The notes: generated by a model from the sequence alone, not told the origin. DNA of 64,000 bases from Lunularia cruciata (GCA_948567375.1 OX419757.1:65906001-65970000); one strand, 5' to 3'. Positions 1 to 12,054 are shown, numbered from the stretch's first letter. A program made the numbers and translations.

Positions 1-466
1 TGTGTGTTTGATCTTGAGTGAAGTGCAATCAAAGCAATGCCTCGACAGATCTGAGAGGAATTGTAGTGTTGGTAGTATTCAGCATTTGTGAGTGCAGTGC
101 GAAGTTGATGTGAAGCAATTTTGATCAAGGAAGTTGTGCCTTCAGTGGAGGGGTGGAACACAATTCTGAGCCGAAGTCGTTTTGCAGTGAAGTGTCATTT
201 TTGGGAGAGCCTGAATCATCACAATCAAGATTGTTTGGAAAGAATTGAAGGAGTTGTGATTAAGGAGTGTGAATTTGTGACAAGACTGCGAGTCAGTGCT
301 TGTTACTCTCTTCTGGGTGTGGTTTCTACCTGAGAGATTAAAGACGCAACCAAGAAGAACTGAAATTGTTACTTTGCTTCATATTTGACCAATTCTGACT
401 TGTATCTCTGCGGGAACAAACTTTACTTACCCGATTACCGCAAAAGTGATATTTGCCGGGTTGTCA
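1..466 (+). repeat. 5' LTR of element 1 (3' part only)
   Basis: Bases 180-466 match 8,119-8,405 without gaps. Bases 1-179 do not align collinearly with the 3' LTR, so the two LTRs differ by an indel or rearrangement there. The TG start lies left of the window. Confidence 0.85.
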
Positions 467-474
467 CGGATTTT

Positions 475-492
475 TGGCGCCGCTGCCGGGGA
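475..492 (+). other. Primer binding site, tRNA-Asp type
   Basis: TGGCGCCGCTGCCGGGGA starts 8 bases after the LTR end. It matches the 3' end complement of plant tRNA-Asp with one mismatch, as used by Athila-type elements (family knowledge). It fixes the LTR/internal boundary. Confidence 0.85.
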
Positions 493-555
493 TACAAATC
501 TCGGAAGAGGAAGAATACAAAGCCAAATTGGAAACTGGATATCAACGCAATATGA

Positions 556-3500
556 ATGTCTGCATTGAAAGAACAATGGGAAGAGAGAGCTCAAAGACGA
601 GCACTTCAGCATGAAGAAGACGAACGTCTGAACATCCCATCCATCGTTGACAAAACTGAGCGAGAGGTGTTGGAGTTTCAACTCCTTCACAAAGTGCAAG
701 AAGCCCTGCGAGAACTTGACCACAAGAAACACGAAGGCGATTGGCAAGGCTACTTCGCATCTCCCTCTTCTTCCAAGAAGAAGAAAGAATCGAGTGGGCA
801 AACATATGCATTGTGGCCCAGTACACCAACTTCCCCTAGAGCTGTAAAGGAAGTTGTTTCCTTGAAGACCTTTGTTTGAGGAAAGACAGCACGAACACTT
901 ACTGAAGACGGGTGTCAATATCTTCTACGAACGATTCCTCGGGTGTCCTGAAGGAATTTTGAAGAACCCATCAAAGATGTTGATCCTAAACCTTCCATTT
1001 GGGTTGAAGTCGACACCCTCATAGCAGAAATTGTTGAAGAAGACCCTACCTTGAATTTGACAAATTGGAATCCCTGGGCTGACAACACGGCGTCAATTCT
1101 AGCCAATCCTTCCGTTCCGTCAAGTTCCACATTACCTCAGCCGATCCTAGTGCATCAAACGATGACTTTGCTCCCTGTCACCTGACACGCCTATCAGAAG
1201 TATAATGGAATAGAACAAGACAAAGACCCCGATGAATTCATCAAAGAATTCGAAGTCATCTCCTTTGCTAACAAGGAGCATGACTCGGTGGATTGATTGA
1301 GAATTTTCCCAAGTCTGCTTTGCAAGAAAGCTCGGAGCTGGTACACCCATGTGACTCAAAAGGGGTTTGTACCATCGGACTAGGCAGACTTGAGAAACAA
1401 CTTCCTGGAATGATTCCGGGAGGTTGACTACGATACGAGTGTCTTTGCGGCACTCAACAATTTGGACCGAGGCAAGAAGAAGTTGAGGGACTACTCTGAG
1501 CGGTTCATGGCACTACTGAACCGAGTTCCCAAGCAATCAGGGGTGGTGGGATACTCTGATGCCCAAGCCATTACCTGGTTCCTCGAGAGCCTTTCACCAG
1601 AGATACGAATCTTTGCCGGGGAGAGGAACGTAACTTCCATGGACAAAGTACTCAAACATGTCGCTTGTTATGAAGCGGCCCACTCTCACTCTGCCAGTAA
1701 CCGGAGAAATTGGGAGAAGAAAGGCAAGAAGCCCAGAAGGAGAGCTTCGTGCAGCACCTCCCCTTCTTCGGACGAATCCTCTATGTCTTCAAGTTCTTCT
1801 TCGGAATCCGAAGAAGAATCAAAGCCAAGATGAGTCAGAAGATGTGGAGGCAAGAAACCAGTGACTCCTCCAGCCAAGAGTGTACATAAGGCGGATACGA
1901 AGCTGGATGCCCTCATCAAGGAGTTTTTGGATTTCAAGATCCAGATGATTGGGGCTAAGGACCAAAGAAAGGCCCCAACATTTGGACGATCTAATGTGTG
2001 GTGCATCGCATGTGGCAAATCCGGCCACGCCAACACAGAATGCAATACTCGTAATGCATTCCTGGTGCAGCAAATTGATTGGGTTCCGGGATGGAACCAA
2101 GACGAGGACAAAGAGGGGGTGTACCAAACTTAGAAGGTACAGCCTCAACCGAGCACATCGTATCAAGGTCCGAGGTTTGGACCTAGGGAGTATAACCCCA
2201 ATGCTCCTCCACGAAGACCATTGATGAGCAACCAAAATTACCCTCAGAATGTTGCACCCGGAGCCTGTTATAATTGTGGCTCGATGGGACATTGGTCTCC
2301 AAATTGTCTCGAGCCAAGAAGGTAAATTGGGTACGTTCCCCTGTGTGGAAATTGTAAAGGATCGGGGCATACGGGCAACCCATGCCCTCACCCACCAAAC
2401 CCGAAGACGCCTGTAAAATATGTACAGACCCCCGCTGAGCGTGCAACACTTCATCCGAAGGGGGATACAAATGTAAATTGCATTACTCTTGAGGAAGAAA
2501 GACCTCAAGAAGGGAGTCCGGCCTCAGAAGGAGAATGGCCAGACCTTGAAGTTTTGAAAGTTGAGACATACTCCAGCAAGAAGAAGCGTGATCCCAAAGA
2601 ACTCAGTACGACCTCGTCGTCTTCCCGAAAGGCAAAGAGACTGCCCCCAAAAGCCATTCTTTCGGCCAAGGAGGAAAAGATCCTCGCAAAAGCTAAAGCT
2701 AAAGCCTTGCAGATGGAATTAAAGGAGGCATTACTCAGGTGGTGCACCGCATGTGGCAAATCCGGCCACGCCAACACAGAATGCAATACTCGTAATGCAT
2801 TCCTGGTGCAGCAAATTGATTGGGTTCCGGGATGGAACCAAGACGAGGACAAAGAGGGGGTGTACCAAACTTAGAAGGTACAGCCTCAACCAAGCACATC
2901 GTATCAAGGTCCGAGGTTTGGACCCAGGGAGTATAACCCCAATGCTCCTCCATGAAGACCACTGATGAGCAACCAAAATTGCCCTCAAAATGTTGTGCCC
3001 GGAGCTTGTTATAATTGTGGCTCGATGGGACATTGGTCTCCAAATTGTCTCGAGCCAAGAAGGTAAATTGGGTACGTTCCCCTATGTGGAAATTGTAAAG
3101 GATCGGGGCATACGGGCAACCAATGCCCTCACCCACCAAACCCGAAGACGCCTGTAAAATATGTACAGACCCCCGCTGAGCATGCAACACATCAGCCGAA
3201 GGGGGATACGAATGTAAATTGCATTACTCTTGAGGAAGAAAGACCTCAAGAAGGGAGTCCGGCCTCAGAAGGAGAATGGCCAGACCTTGAAGTTTTGAAA
3301 GTTGAGACATACTCCAGCAAGAAGAAGCGTGATCCCAAAGAACTCAGTACGACCTCGTCGACTTCCCAAAAGGTGAAGAGACTGCCTCCAAAAGCCATTC
3401 TTTCGGCCAAGGAGGAAAAGATCCTCGCAAAAGCTAAAGCTAAAGCCTTGCAGAAAGAATTAAAGGAGGCATTACTCAGGACTCGGGAACTGAGTTTGGA

Positions 3501-3807
3501 AGAAGAGACAAAGACGAAGTTTCCAATTTTTCCGGCGGACATCCGATCCGAAGTAAAGGGTCTGATCCAAGCCGAGGTGGGCCAACCAGAGGAAGCTAGG
3601 GTTAAGGCCATCAGCAAGCCCGTTACCATTTTGAAGCGTCCCGAAGTCAAGAGGGAACATGGAGGGTCCTCGGACCCAAAGCCGAAGACAAAGACGGTCA
3701 AATTGGGAGGAGTTCCCCAATATGATATTGTAGCCGATCTGGCCACCACAAATGCCAATGTTACATTTAAGCAATTGTGGGAAGATAACAAGCTGTACAA
3801 GAGATAG
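556..3807 (+). pseudogene. Element 1 gag with CCHC zinc knuckles, stop-riddled
   Basis: Structural Gag precursor. The ATG at 556 directly follows an in-frame TGA and opens the frame that runs on into pol. Bases about 1,190-1,700 encode a typical retrotransposon gag core (residues such as YNGIEQDKDPDEFIKEFE, and a later PDVR-like 'RDYSERFMALLNRVPKQ'). A Ser/Glu-rich acidic stretch follows at about 1,740-1,830. Three zinc knuckles follow: CIACGKSGHANTEC, CYNCGSMGHWSPNC and CGNCKGSGHTGNPC. The block holding them is duplicated (separate entry), giving six. Stops fall near 877, 946, 1,183, 1,294, 1,381, 1,411, 1,831, 2,131, 2,323, 2,872, 2,953, 3,064 and 3,805, nearly all explained by C to T or G to A changes. 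No frameshift is seen. Confidence 0.85.
1998..3479 (+). repeat. 741-bp in-frame tandem duplication within gag
   Basis: Copy 1 spans 1,998-2,738 and copy 2 spans 2,739-3,479. The offset is exactly 741 bases (247 codons), so the frame is kept. The copies differ at only scattered bases. The unit begins at the first zinc knuckle (GTGGTGCA at 1,998 and 2,739) and ends after GGCATTACTCAGG. It contains all three knuckles and the following Lys-rich stretch. Confidence 0.93.
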
Positions 3808-3840
3808 CTTAATTCGGCCCTCAAGAAGGTGAGGTCAATG

Positions 3841-4217
3841 TCAAAGAAGGACCTGCCTGCTATTTATCGTATTGAACAAGAAGATTTGGGATCTCACGAG
3901 GTAGACACGGAGATTGCAGGGTGCATGATCACATCGATACCCATTGACTCTGGGTCCGGTGTGAATGTCATGACCGAAGATACTACAAATTGACTCGGGT
4001 ATCATACGTTTGAACCAATACCTTGAGTTTTGAAGTTTGCAGACCAAACCAGGAGACGGCCCTTGGGCATGCTGTCAAACATTACCACAATCATTGGAGG
4101 GGTACCCTTCAAGTTGAATTACATCGTGTTGCGGCCAGTGACAAAAACTGGTTACCCTCTGTTGATCGGCAGACCCTGGTTGTATAGTCCCCAAGTTGTA
4201 GTGGATTGGCATCAGTA
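3841..4217 (+). pseudogene. Element 1 aspartic protease domain
   Basis: Retropepsin that would cleave the Gag-Pol polyprotein. The active-site signature IPIDSGSGVNVM lies at about 3,940-3,975, and the C-terminal GYPLLIGRPWL part (compare ILG in other retropepsins) is at about 4,150-4,180. The frame is the same as gag and pol. Stops at 3,991, 4,021 and 4,216 interrupt it, and each could derive from an Arg, Gln or Trp codon by one transition. Confidence 0.8.
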
Positions 4218-4257
4218 GAAGTTAAGATTCAAGGACATTTCGTCCAAAGATCAGAAG

Positions 4258-7200
4258 TTGGTGACTGTGAGTTGGACGAAGGTTCCCCATCTCGGGGAAA
4301 CAAGTTCGTCAGAAGAGGAAGACAAATCCAAAGACTCATCATCTTCGTCTTCAGACGAATCCGAAGACAAAGTCCAAGTTAATTACTTGGAATGCTACGA
4401 GGTAGAGGTTGATGACAAAGATCCATATGACCTCACCTCGGGTGAACCTGACTTGGAGGAAGGGGGTTTGATGGCCGCTCGCCTTGGGTTAAGCCAAGTA
4501 AGCCACGTTGAAGGAGTCATCAACCCCGATGACTGTCAAGAGGTGTTACTAACTGAAGGAAAAATTTTAAAGATCTCGAAGACAGTTACTTCGGAGGAGT
4601 TGGCACGATACACTGCCCTGTTTATAGAGTTCCAAGATGTATTTGCCTGGTCGATTGATCAAATGCCGGGTATTCCACGAGAATTTGGAGAACATCGGAT
4701 TGATTTGGTTGAAGGTGCAGTTCCGGTTTGGTAGCGACAATGCCGCCTGAACCCGAAGTACTCGCTTTTGGTGAAAGATGAAATCAACAAGTACTTAGGG
4801 GCTGGAATCATCTTCCCTGTCTTAAGCAGTGAATGGGTCTCCCCCATTGTCATTGTCCCGAAGAAGAAAACAGGGAAGATCCGAGTGTGCCAAGACTTCC
4901 AAGAATTAAATGCAGTAACAAGGAAAGATCATCATCCCTTGCCTTTTACCGATACAATTTTAGATCAAGTAGCTAGGCATCCTTGTTATAGTTTTCTCGA
5001 TGGATTTTCAGGGCACAATCAAGTATCCATTCAAGAAGAAGACAAGGATAAAACTACATTCACAACCGATTGGGGCACTTTTGCTTACAATCAAATGCAC
5101 TTTGGGTTGTGTAATGCTCCCGCTACTTTCCAGCGGATGATGAATTCGATCTTCAAGGATTTCCTGCGCAAATTTGTGGAAGTTTTTATTGATGACTTTT
5201 GTGTGTTTGGGCGAAGAGATGTACATTTAGATTACCTTTGCCAAACTTTTGAAAGGTGTTGTTTTGCCGGCTTGTCATTACACTCAGAGAAATGCTTCTT
5301 TGCAATGAAGGAGGGAATTCTTCTGGGGCATTGGGTGTCAAGCCAAGGTATTGAAGTCGATGTTGAGAAGGTTAAGATAATCGCAGCTTTGGAATTCCCG
5401 AAGAACATCCGGGAGCTGAGAGCCTTCTTGGGACATGTCGGATATTACAGACGCTTTGTGTCAAACTATGCAGTGCTTGCTGCACCACTTACAAAGCTTT
5501 TGAAGAAATCCGAAGACTATATGTGGGAAGCACATCAAGAAGAAGCTTTCCAGGTGTTGAAGAAGAAACTGGTTGAAGCACCAGTCATGAGGGCCCCGAA
5601 TTGGGACGTCCCTTTTCATGTGTATGTGGACACTTTGTCCATGGCCATCGGGGTTGTCTTAAGTCAGAAGGACGAGAAGAAGAAGGACTACCCGGTGTAT
5701 TATGCCAGCCAACAACTTTCAGTTTCTGAAAAGAACTATTCTACGACTAAAAGAGAAGCACTCGGAATGGTGTATGCCTGCAAGAAATTTTGTCATTATT
5801 TGTTGGGGTATGATTTTGTCTTCTATGTTGACCATTATGCATTGCAACATCTGGTCAAGAAGGCAGATTTATCGGGACGAATTGCAAGATGGATCTTGTT
5901 ATTACAAGAGTTCATGTATACTGTACAAGTGAGGAAGGGAGCTTCACATTCAAATGCGGACTTCTTGTCCAGGTTAGAAACTCAAGACCAGGAGTGGGAA
6001 ATTGACGATTGGTTCCTTGACAAAGAGTTGTATCACTTATCAGCAATGAGAAGTACGAGGTATGCAGATGAATATAATTATCTGAATACTCTCCATTGTC
6101 CTGAGGGGATGGACCCGGAACAGCGGGCAGTCTTTCTCAAGAAAATGGGGCCGTACCAGCTTAAACACAAAATTTTATTTAAGATGGGCGAAGACGAAGT
6201 ACTTTGGCGATGCTTGGAGTCATACAAAGTAGGAGGAGTAATTGAATCTTTACACTCCGAGGCATCGGGAGGACACTATGCTCTGAAGAATACTGTAAAG
6301 AAAATTCTTTTGGTAGGGTATTGGTGGCCTACAATGTACAAAGATGTACATGCTCATATCCGAAGCTGTGATGCGTGTCAGAGAACGGGGAAGCCGACGG
6401 CTACTTCTCAATGGCCTTTGAGACCAATTTTGCCTTTGGCCCCATTTGAGAAATGGGGGATTGATTTTGTGGGTCCCATTCAACCAATGACCCGAGTCAC
6501 AAGAAAGCGCTACATTTTGGTTTGCACTGACTATGCTACCAAGATGGTTGAAGCGGAAGCAACTCGCAAAGATGATGGTGAAACTATGGTGGAATTTTTC
6601 TTTCAAAACATCATCTCCCGATATGGGTGTCCTTTGGAATTGGTCAGTGACCGAGGAACACATTTTTTGAACTCTGTAATGGAGGCGTTAACCAAGTATT
6701 TTCAGATTAAACATCAGAAGACGACTCCTTATAACCCAAAAGCAAATGGCTTAACGGAAAAAGCGAATGGGTTACTTTGTAAAATTTTGAATAAGGTGAT
6801 TGTCAATTATGCCTATGACTGGGATAAAAAATTACCAGCCGCATTATGGGCATATTGAATGACAAAGAAGATTACAACCAAACAAACTCCATACTTCTTG
6901 ACATATGGCTTGCATCCCATACTGCCAGTTGAATTTGAAGTTCCGACATATCGGGTTTTGTGTGAAGAACGGATGTCGGAAGAGGAAAGTCAGGATCTTC
7001 GGATTCATCAACTGATGTGGTTAGAAGAGAAAAGAGACGATGCAATGCAAACCACTAAAGAAGTACAAGCACAGAGGAAAGTCAGGCACAATCAGAGAAT
7101 CAAGCCTATGACTGTACGAGAAGGGGATTTGGTTTTGTTATATGACAATCGCCGAATATTTTTTCTAGGCAAGTTGCATTTGAGATGGATGGGTCCCTAT

Positions 7201-7365
7201 CGAGTTCTTCATCTTTACAAAAATAGATCCATGCAACTTGTCGATTTGGAAGGTAATCCTTTTGCCACTTGAGTAAACGGGTGGAGAGTTCGGAGATATT
7301 GGACCATAGACTCGGACGTTTCTAAGACACCCGAGGTCTATGTTCGCAGGGACGCTCACATTTGA
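4258..7365 (+). pseudogene. Element 1 pol: reverse transcriptase, RNase H, integrase
   Basis: The frame starts with an acidic linker (SSSEEEDKSKDSSSSSSDE), then RT (about 4,770-5,480; fingers motif VPKKKTGKIRVCQDFQELN; catalytic FIDD at about 5,186-5,197). RNase H follows (about 5,600-5,990, with YASQQLSVSEKNYSTTKREA), then integrase (about 6,230-7,270). Integrase has the HHCC-type 'C-x2-C' as CDAC, first Asp in WGIDFVGP, second in DRGTHF, Glu in GLTEKANG. All catalytic residues are present. A TAG at 4,732, a TGA at 6,856 (expected Arg in ALWAYR) and a TGA at 7,270 break it. The natural stop is probably the TGA at 7,363, where the frame runs into the polypurine tract. No chromodomain is present. 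Confidence 0.92.
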
Positions 7366-7376
7366 GGGAGGGGGTA
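7362..7376 (+). other. Polypurine tract of element 1
   Basis: GAGGGAGGGGG immediately precedes the TGTG that opens the 3' LTR. It is the expected plus-strand primer for reverse transcription and overlaps the end of the pol frame. Confidence 0.85.
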
Positions 7377-8405
7377 TGTGGTGCCCACATTTTTTGTTTT
7401 TTTTCAAAATAAAGGAGAAGAAGTGTATAGAGAAGTCGGATTGCGCCTGTATGGCCGAAGAAGGCAAAGAAAATTGTCTTTGGGATGAAACCTGAAGTAA
7501 AGTGACTTCGGGTCATAAGGCGAAGTACTCGGAAATGCCATGTCAGCATACAATACGAAGTAAATTGTCTTTGGATTGGGGGGAGCTCAACCCGAGGCAA
7601 AGACAGTCTAACAACCTTTCATCGGGGCAAGAAATTCAAGAAGAGGCCATTTCAAAACTGGCGGCTCATACGCACGAAGGTTGATTGACAGTGACAGGTG
7701 CATGCCGGAGGTGTGATTTCTTGGTAGAAACTCAAAGTGACGGAAGACGAAGAAGTGCAACTCTATAAAAATCAAAACTGCAACGACAAAATGTTGAGCA
7801 ATTTTCCTTCGCCGTTGAAGAATAGTCTTGCAGGTGATCGGGGAAAGGGAAATAAAGTTGGACTCGGGTTAGTGCGCAAGGGAGAAGTTGCGAGAGAGAA
7901 ATTGAGAGACAGTAAGAAAGCAGAAGAGATGGGAGGAGGGAAGAAAAACTCTAAATTCACAATGAGAAATCATGCAATTCGGAGATTAGATGTAGTAGCG
8001 AGGATCGAAGTCTTGAGCCGACTTCGGATCACCTTTCTGGCATGGAATTGGAACGTAAGTTTTCCACGATTCATGACAGAAATCATCAAGAGTAAGTGTC
8101 TCAATGGTCCCGAGGAAGTTTTGCAGTGAAGTGTCGTTTTTAGGAGAGCTTGAATCATCACAATCAAGATTGTTTGGAAAGAATTGAAGGAGTTGTGATT
8201 AAGGAGTGTGAATTTGTGACAAGACTGCGAGTCAGTGCTTGTTACTCTCTTTTAGGTGTGGTTTCTACCTGAGAGATTAAAGACGCAACCAAGAAGAACT
8301 GAAATTGTTACTTTGCTTCGTATTTGACCAATTCTGACTTGTATCTCTGCGGGAACGAACTTTATTTACCCGATTACCGCAAAAGTGATATTTGCCGGGT
8401 TGTCA
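7377..8405 (+). repeat. 3' LTR of element 1
   Basis: Starts TGTGGTGCCCACA after the polypurine tract and ends TGTCA (the end could be 8,407 if ...CACA is the terminus). About 1,029 bases. Its last 287 bases match the 5' LTR. A TATAAAA box lies at 7,764-7,770. Confidence 0.85.
7764..7770 (+). promoter_or_regulatory. LTR TATA box
   Basis: CTCTATAAAAATC lies within the 3' LTR about 640 bases before its end, a normal place for the U3 promoter of a retrotransposon. It is the only clear TATA match I see in this LTR. Confidence 0.55.
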
Positions 8406-8562
8406 CAGTTGACAACTCTCACACGATCAAACAAACTACCAAACATCTCATGTCATGTTGGGCCACCACTATTGGCATTGGAGGGTACCCAAAGTCTTAT
8501 CTACCCCCATATGACTAGCTATTGGTAAATCATGGACTTCCTGAAGGCGCACAAGTTGGAGA

Positions 8563-8886
8563 TCATCTTTGGTTGAAACATAGATCCGGTCTGCATAAAA
8601 TAGAAGGCTTTCCTTGAAGGCAAAGGTGTTGTACTTTGTTGCCTATTGTCAGACAACCATGTACCATTTGGAAGAAGGAATCTTGTTGTAGAGCTAACAA
8701 AAACTTGTTATGGACATTGGAGTCAATTGACACCGTCGTAATTGCCGTCATGATGAGAGGAAGAGACTTCAAATCAGGTCGTTGTGATAGAGCATCAAGG
8801 ATGACATGGAACTGACCTTGTTTATACTCAAGTTTGATGTCAAAGAATTGGAGTTGCTCTTCCCATTGATGATGTCGACTCTTCAT
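8563..8886 (-). pseudogene. Element 2 RNase H end and start of integrase
   Basis: The frame starts with the conserved KSRHHQWEEQLQFFDIKLEY and GQFHVILDALSQRPD, the usual RNase H C-terminus of chromoviruses ('G..N..ADALSR', here with A to L drift), then the RNase H-integrase linker. Further minus-strand sequence (8,406-8,560) carries an HMGVDKTLGTLQC-like integrase H2C2 part before element 1 interrupts it. Confidence 0.8.
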
Positions 8887-9488
8887 GTTTTTAAGTGTAA
8901 GGTCTGCAACAATAGCTTGTGATTAGTTTGCATGACCACTTGTTTCCCCAAGAGGAAATGCCTCCATACCTTGGTGGCATATACCATTGCAAGTTGTTCC
9001 CAATCTTGAGCAGAGTAATTTCTTTTAGGTGTATTTAGTTAGAGAGACACAAAGATAATGGGATGTAGTCCATCTAGGAATTCTTATTGCAATACAGCTC
9101 CAATTGCAAAGTTAGAAGCATCAAAATCAACCACACAAGGTAGTTGAGGATCATATGGCTGAAGAATGGGCCTTGAAGACACCATATGCTTCAACTTTTG
9201 GAATTCTTCTTCATGCTTGGTGGTCCACTAGAAACTTGAGTTCTTTCCCAAGAGAACAGTCAATGGTGCAGCTACATGAGCATAATAGTGGATGAACCGT
9301 CGGTAAAAACTGGCCAATCCATTAAATGCATGTACTTTTGTAGCATCCTTTGGGGTAGGCTAATCAATAGTGACCTTGATCTTCTCTTCTTCCATCTTGA
9401 TCCCCTCTAATGAGATCTTATGACCCAAGAAGGTAACCTCTTTTTGTCAAAAGGCACACTTTGACTTCTTGTAGTAAAATTTTCATTG

Positions 9489-10080
9489 TCATAGTCGTCT
9501 TAGGACTTCTTGCACATGATTCATGTGTTCTGCCTTTGTCTTGCTATAGATTAAGATATCATCCAAGAACAACACTATGGACCAATCCAATAGTCCCTCC
9601 AACACCCGATGCATCTGATTCATGAAGACTACTAGAGCATTAGTGAGTTTGAAAGGTAGAACTCTCCACTGGAAATCCCCATACCTTTGCAAAAGGTAGT
9701 CTTTTGCACATCTTCTCTCTCAATAGGAATTTGCCAATAGCCGCTACAAAGATCCAGCTTGGAAAAGTAGTGTGCTCCACTTAGTTGATCAAGCAGGTCA
9801 TTGATCCAAGGCAAGGGATATGCATTCTTCACGGTTTGCTTGTTGAACCTATGGTTTGCTTATTGAGCCCATGGTAATCAATATAGAAATGAAGTCTTCC
9901 ATCTTTCTTTGGAACAAATAGGACTAGTGCTTCCCAAGAAGAGGTACTATGTTGTATGAAATCCTTCTCCAACAACTCTATAAGTGTTGTTTGCAACTCC
10001 TCCAACTCCTTTGGTGAGAGCCAATAGATTGGTCTACTCACTAGAGTACTCCTTGGCAATAACTTGATCTTGAAGGGCAT
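9489..10080 (-). pseudogene. Element 2 reverse transcriptase, frameshifted
   Basis: Three overlapping frames carry consecutive RT blocks. From 10,080 comes RPIYWLSPKELEELQ and VPKKDGRLHFYIDYHGLN. From 9,832 comes KNAYPLPWINDLLDQLSGAHYF and SKLDLCSGYWQIP. From 9,692 comes WRVLPFKLTNA and the catalytic FLDDILIYSK. Small indels near 9,690 and 9,830 shift the frame. RNase H sequence continues in broken form from 9,480 to 8,890. Confidence 0.88.
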
Positions 10081-10493
10081 ACCTCAATCAGAGGGTAATC
10101 CCTTTGGTAGATCATATGGAAAAACGTCCGCAAAGTCTTGAAGTATCCAATCAACCATTGCTTGATGAGGCTCTTGGCCCTACTCGGATTGTGCTTGTGC
10201 AATTGGCTTGATCCACACCAAAAATATAGACTTATCTTCCTCCAAAGCTTGCTCTATGGCTGCTTTACTAACAAACTTCTCTTCCAGGGACTCACCTCTT
10301 TTCCAAGCTTGCTCCATGGTTGCCTTCTTGGCAAACTTCCCATCTTGGGACTCATCTTCCTTCTAGATTTGCTTTATGGTACCTTCTTGACAAAATTCCC
10401 ATCTTGGGACTGACTATTCTTAGGTGTCTTACTCAGAGGTTCCAGACAACTTAATCGGAAATTCCTACCTTGGTGTTGTACTTGAATTTGTCA

Positions 10494-10733
10494 TCAGGTC
10501 CAATCAAATTGAACCTTATGACGTCCAAGCCAAGGTAGACCCAAAATGATATCATAGTGTAGAGGTACCACTACTAACCTCATACACTCCAAATACTTCT
10601 TCCCAATCTTGAAGGTAACAAGATGTGAGGTGCAGAATGCAGAACCCTTTCTACCATCCGCCATCATCAAACTACTTCCAACACTTGCTTGATAGGAATA
10701 CCCAATTCCTTTACTACTTGCATAGACATGCAA
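10494..10733 (-). pseudogene. Element 2 aspartic protease C-terminal part
   Basis: Encodes MMADGRKGSAFCTSHLVTF and VVPLHYDIILGLPWLGRHK. The second is the conserved 'DIILGMDWL' block of gypsy proteases. The active-site block upstream (about 10,740-10,800) is decayed. The same region is recognisable in elements 3 and 4. Confidence 0.8.
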
Positions 10734-10885
10734 TTCTCTGAACTTCTAAAATCAACCAAAATCATACAACCGCAATTAAATATTGTACCTTGCAAGTGAA
10801 GAAAACTTGCATAAGTCGAGCCTTCAATCCCATTGGAACTAATCAAGCTCCCAATAGGCGGCTCAAAATCTCCTACTAGGATTCC

Positions 10886-11411
10886 TCATTTCCCAAAAAA
10901 CATTTTGTCAAATAGTCTCCATCTGGGCAACTTGTCAAGGTCACCCATTCCTAAGTTAGCATTTAGCAATGCAATGTCCAACTTGGCAAAAATAAAAAAC
11001 CTCCATTTTGCCATTTTGTCGTAATCTTTCTCTATCCATTGTACCAAGTGGTCTCCGTTGGATAGCATCAATCTCCATTGATGCTGGTTCTTCCACCTGT
11101 GCATAGTGTACTGGTAGGCCTTGTGGAGGTTGAGGGCAAGACCAAGTTGTTGCAACCAAGGAATCAAAGCGCTCAGCCAATTGCATGGCTTCTTCTATGT
11201 TTTGTGGTTCCCGCATGGTCACCTCTAATTTGCTTTGTGACTTCAATCCCCGCACAAATTGATCCAAAACTTCCACTTCTTGTATATCTAGAACCTGCAT
11301 GATGATGTTTTGAAATTGTGTGATGTAGCTCCTTATTAAGCCAACTTGCTTCAACTCCGCCAATTTATCTTGTGCGGCATGAGTGGCATTTATAGTTTGA
11401 AAGTGACCCAA
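10886..11411 (-). pseudogene. Element 2 gag C-terminal half
   Basis: The frame from 11,411 encodes the gag helix region (SYITQFQNIIMQVLDIQEVEVLDQFVRGLK, quoted here as positions 11,320-11,230) and EAMQLAERFDSL. It ends in a degenerate CCHC knuckle (FYFCQVGHCIAKC; the first Cys is missing). The N-terminal half of gag, 11,412-12,040, is too decayed to read in one frame. Confidence 0.8.
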
Positions 11412-12043
11412 TAGTGCATCTTTGAACTCTACCTATGTCAAAATTGGTACAACAATCTGTCGTTCAGCTTGCTCTACTCAAAATCACCACCAAAGTTTTG
11501 CCACACCATCTAATTGGCTAGAGGCTTAGAGAATCTATTTTTGTTCATCTTGAAGATTAGTGGCTTCAAAGTAATGTTTGCAGTCAAACAAAAAATTCTC
11601 TACTATGCTCGGAAGATTCTTGCCTTCAAATACCTTGAGTTTTGGAATTGAATGCAATCTTCTCTATCTCAAATTGGCGGTCCCTCTATATGTTCTCGTT
11701 GTTATTGATCTCATTCATCCAGGAATTGAGTCAGGTGCTCGATTTGTTGTTGTATTGCAAGGATGACGTCCTATATTGCCACCATAGCTACTACTCTATC
11801 CCACTACTTCCACTTTACCTAATTGATTAACATAGATGCATCACGTCCACCGTTCTCCATAAGTTACAACTAGAAGTATCAAGGGTTCCTCAAACACGGT
11901 GATCATATGTAGAAAATCTTACCCAAAGCGTGAGGAGATGAATTGTGTGAAATGATGCTTGGGTAATATTTGGACATGAAAATCCCAATGGTTTGGCGGA
12001 AGTGGATTTGGTGGTCCATAAATTCCATCCATCCCATTCTTGA

Positions 12044-12053
12044 TCTGATACCA
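12044..12053 (-). other. Primer binding site of element 2, initiator tRNA-Met type
   Basis: On the minus strand TGGTATCAGA lies one base inside the 5' LTR, matching the complement of the initiator tRNA-Met 3' end, the commonest primer for plant chromoviruses. It confirms the orientation and the LTR boundary. Confidence 0.9.
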
Positions 12054-12054
12054 A

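Larger units (their letters stand above)
1..8405 (+). mobile_element. Element 1: Ty3/gypsy LTR retrotransposon without chromodomain, 5' end cut by window
   Basis: In order: partial 5' LTR, primer binding site, gag, protease, reverse transcriptase, RNase H, integrase, polypurine tract, 3' LTR. Protease-RT-RH-integrase order is that of Ty3/gypsy. No chromodomain follows the integrase, and the primer binding site matches tRNA-Asp as in Athila/Tat-type plant elements, so I infer that clade. Over the 287 LTR bases I aligned (180-466 against 8,119-8,405) there are 8 differences, all transitions, and no indels, so the insertion is fairly young. The coding region stays in one frame but holds many stop codons, so it is not autonomous. 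It lies in the integrase of element 2, whose sequence resumes immediately after the 3' LTR. Confidence 0.93.
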
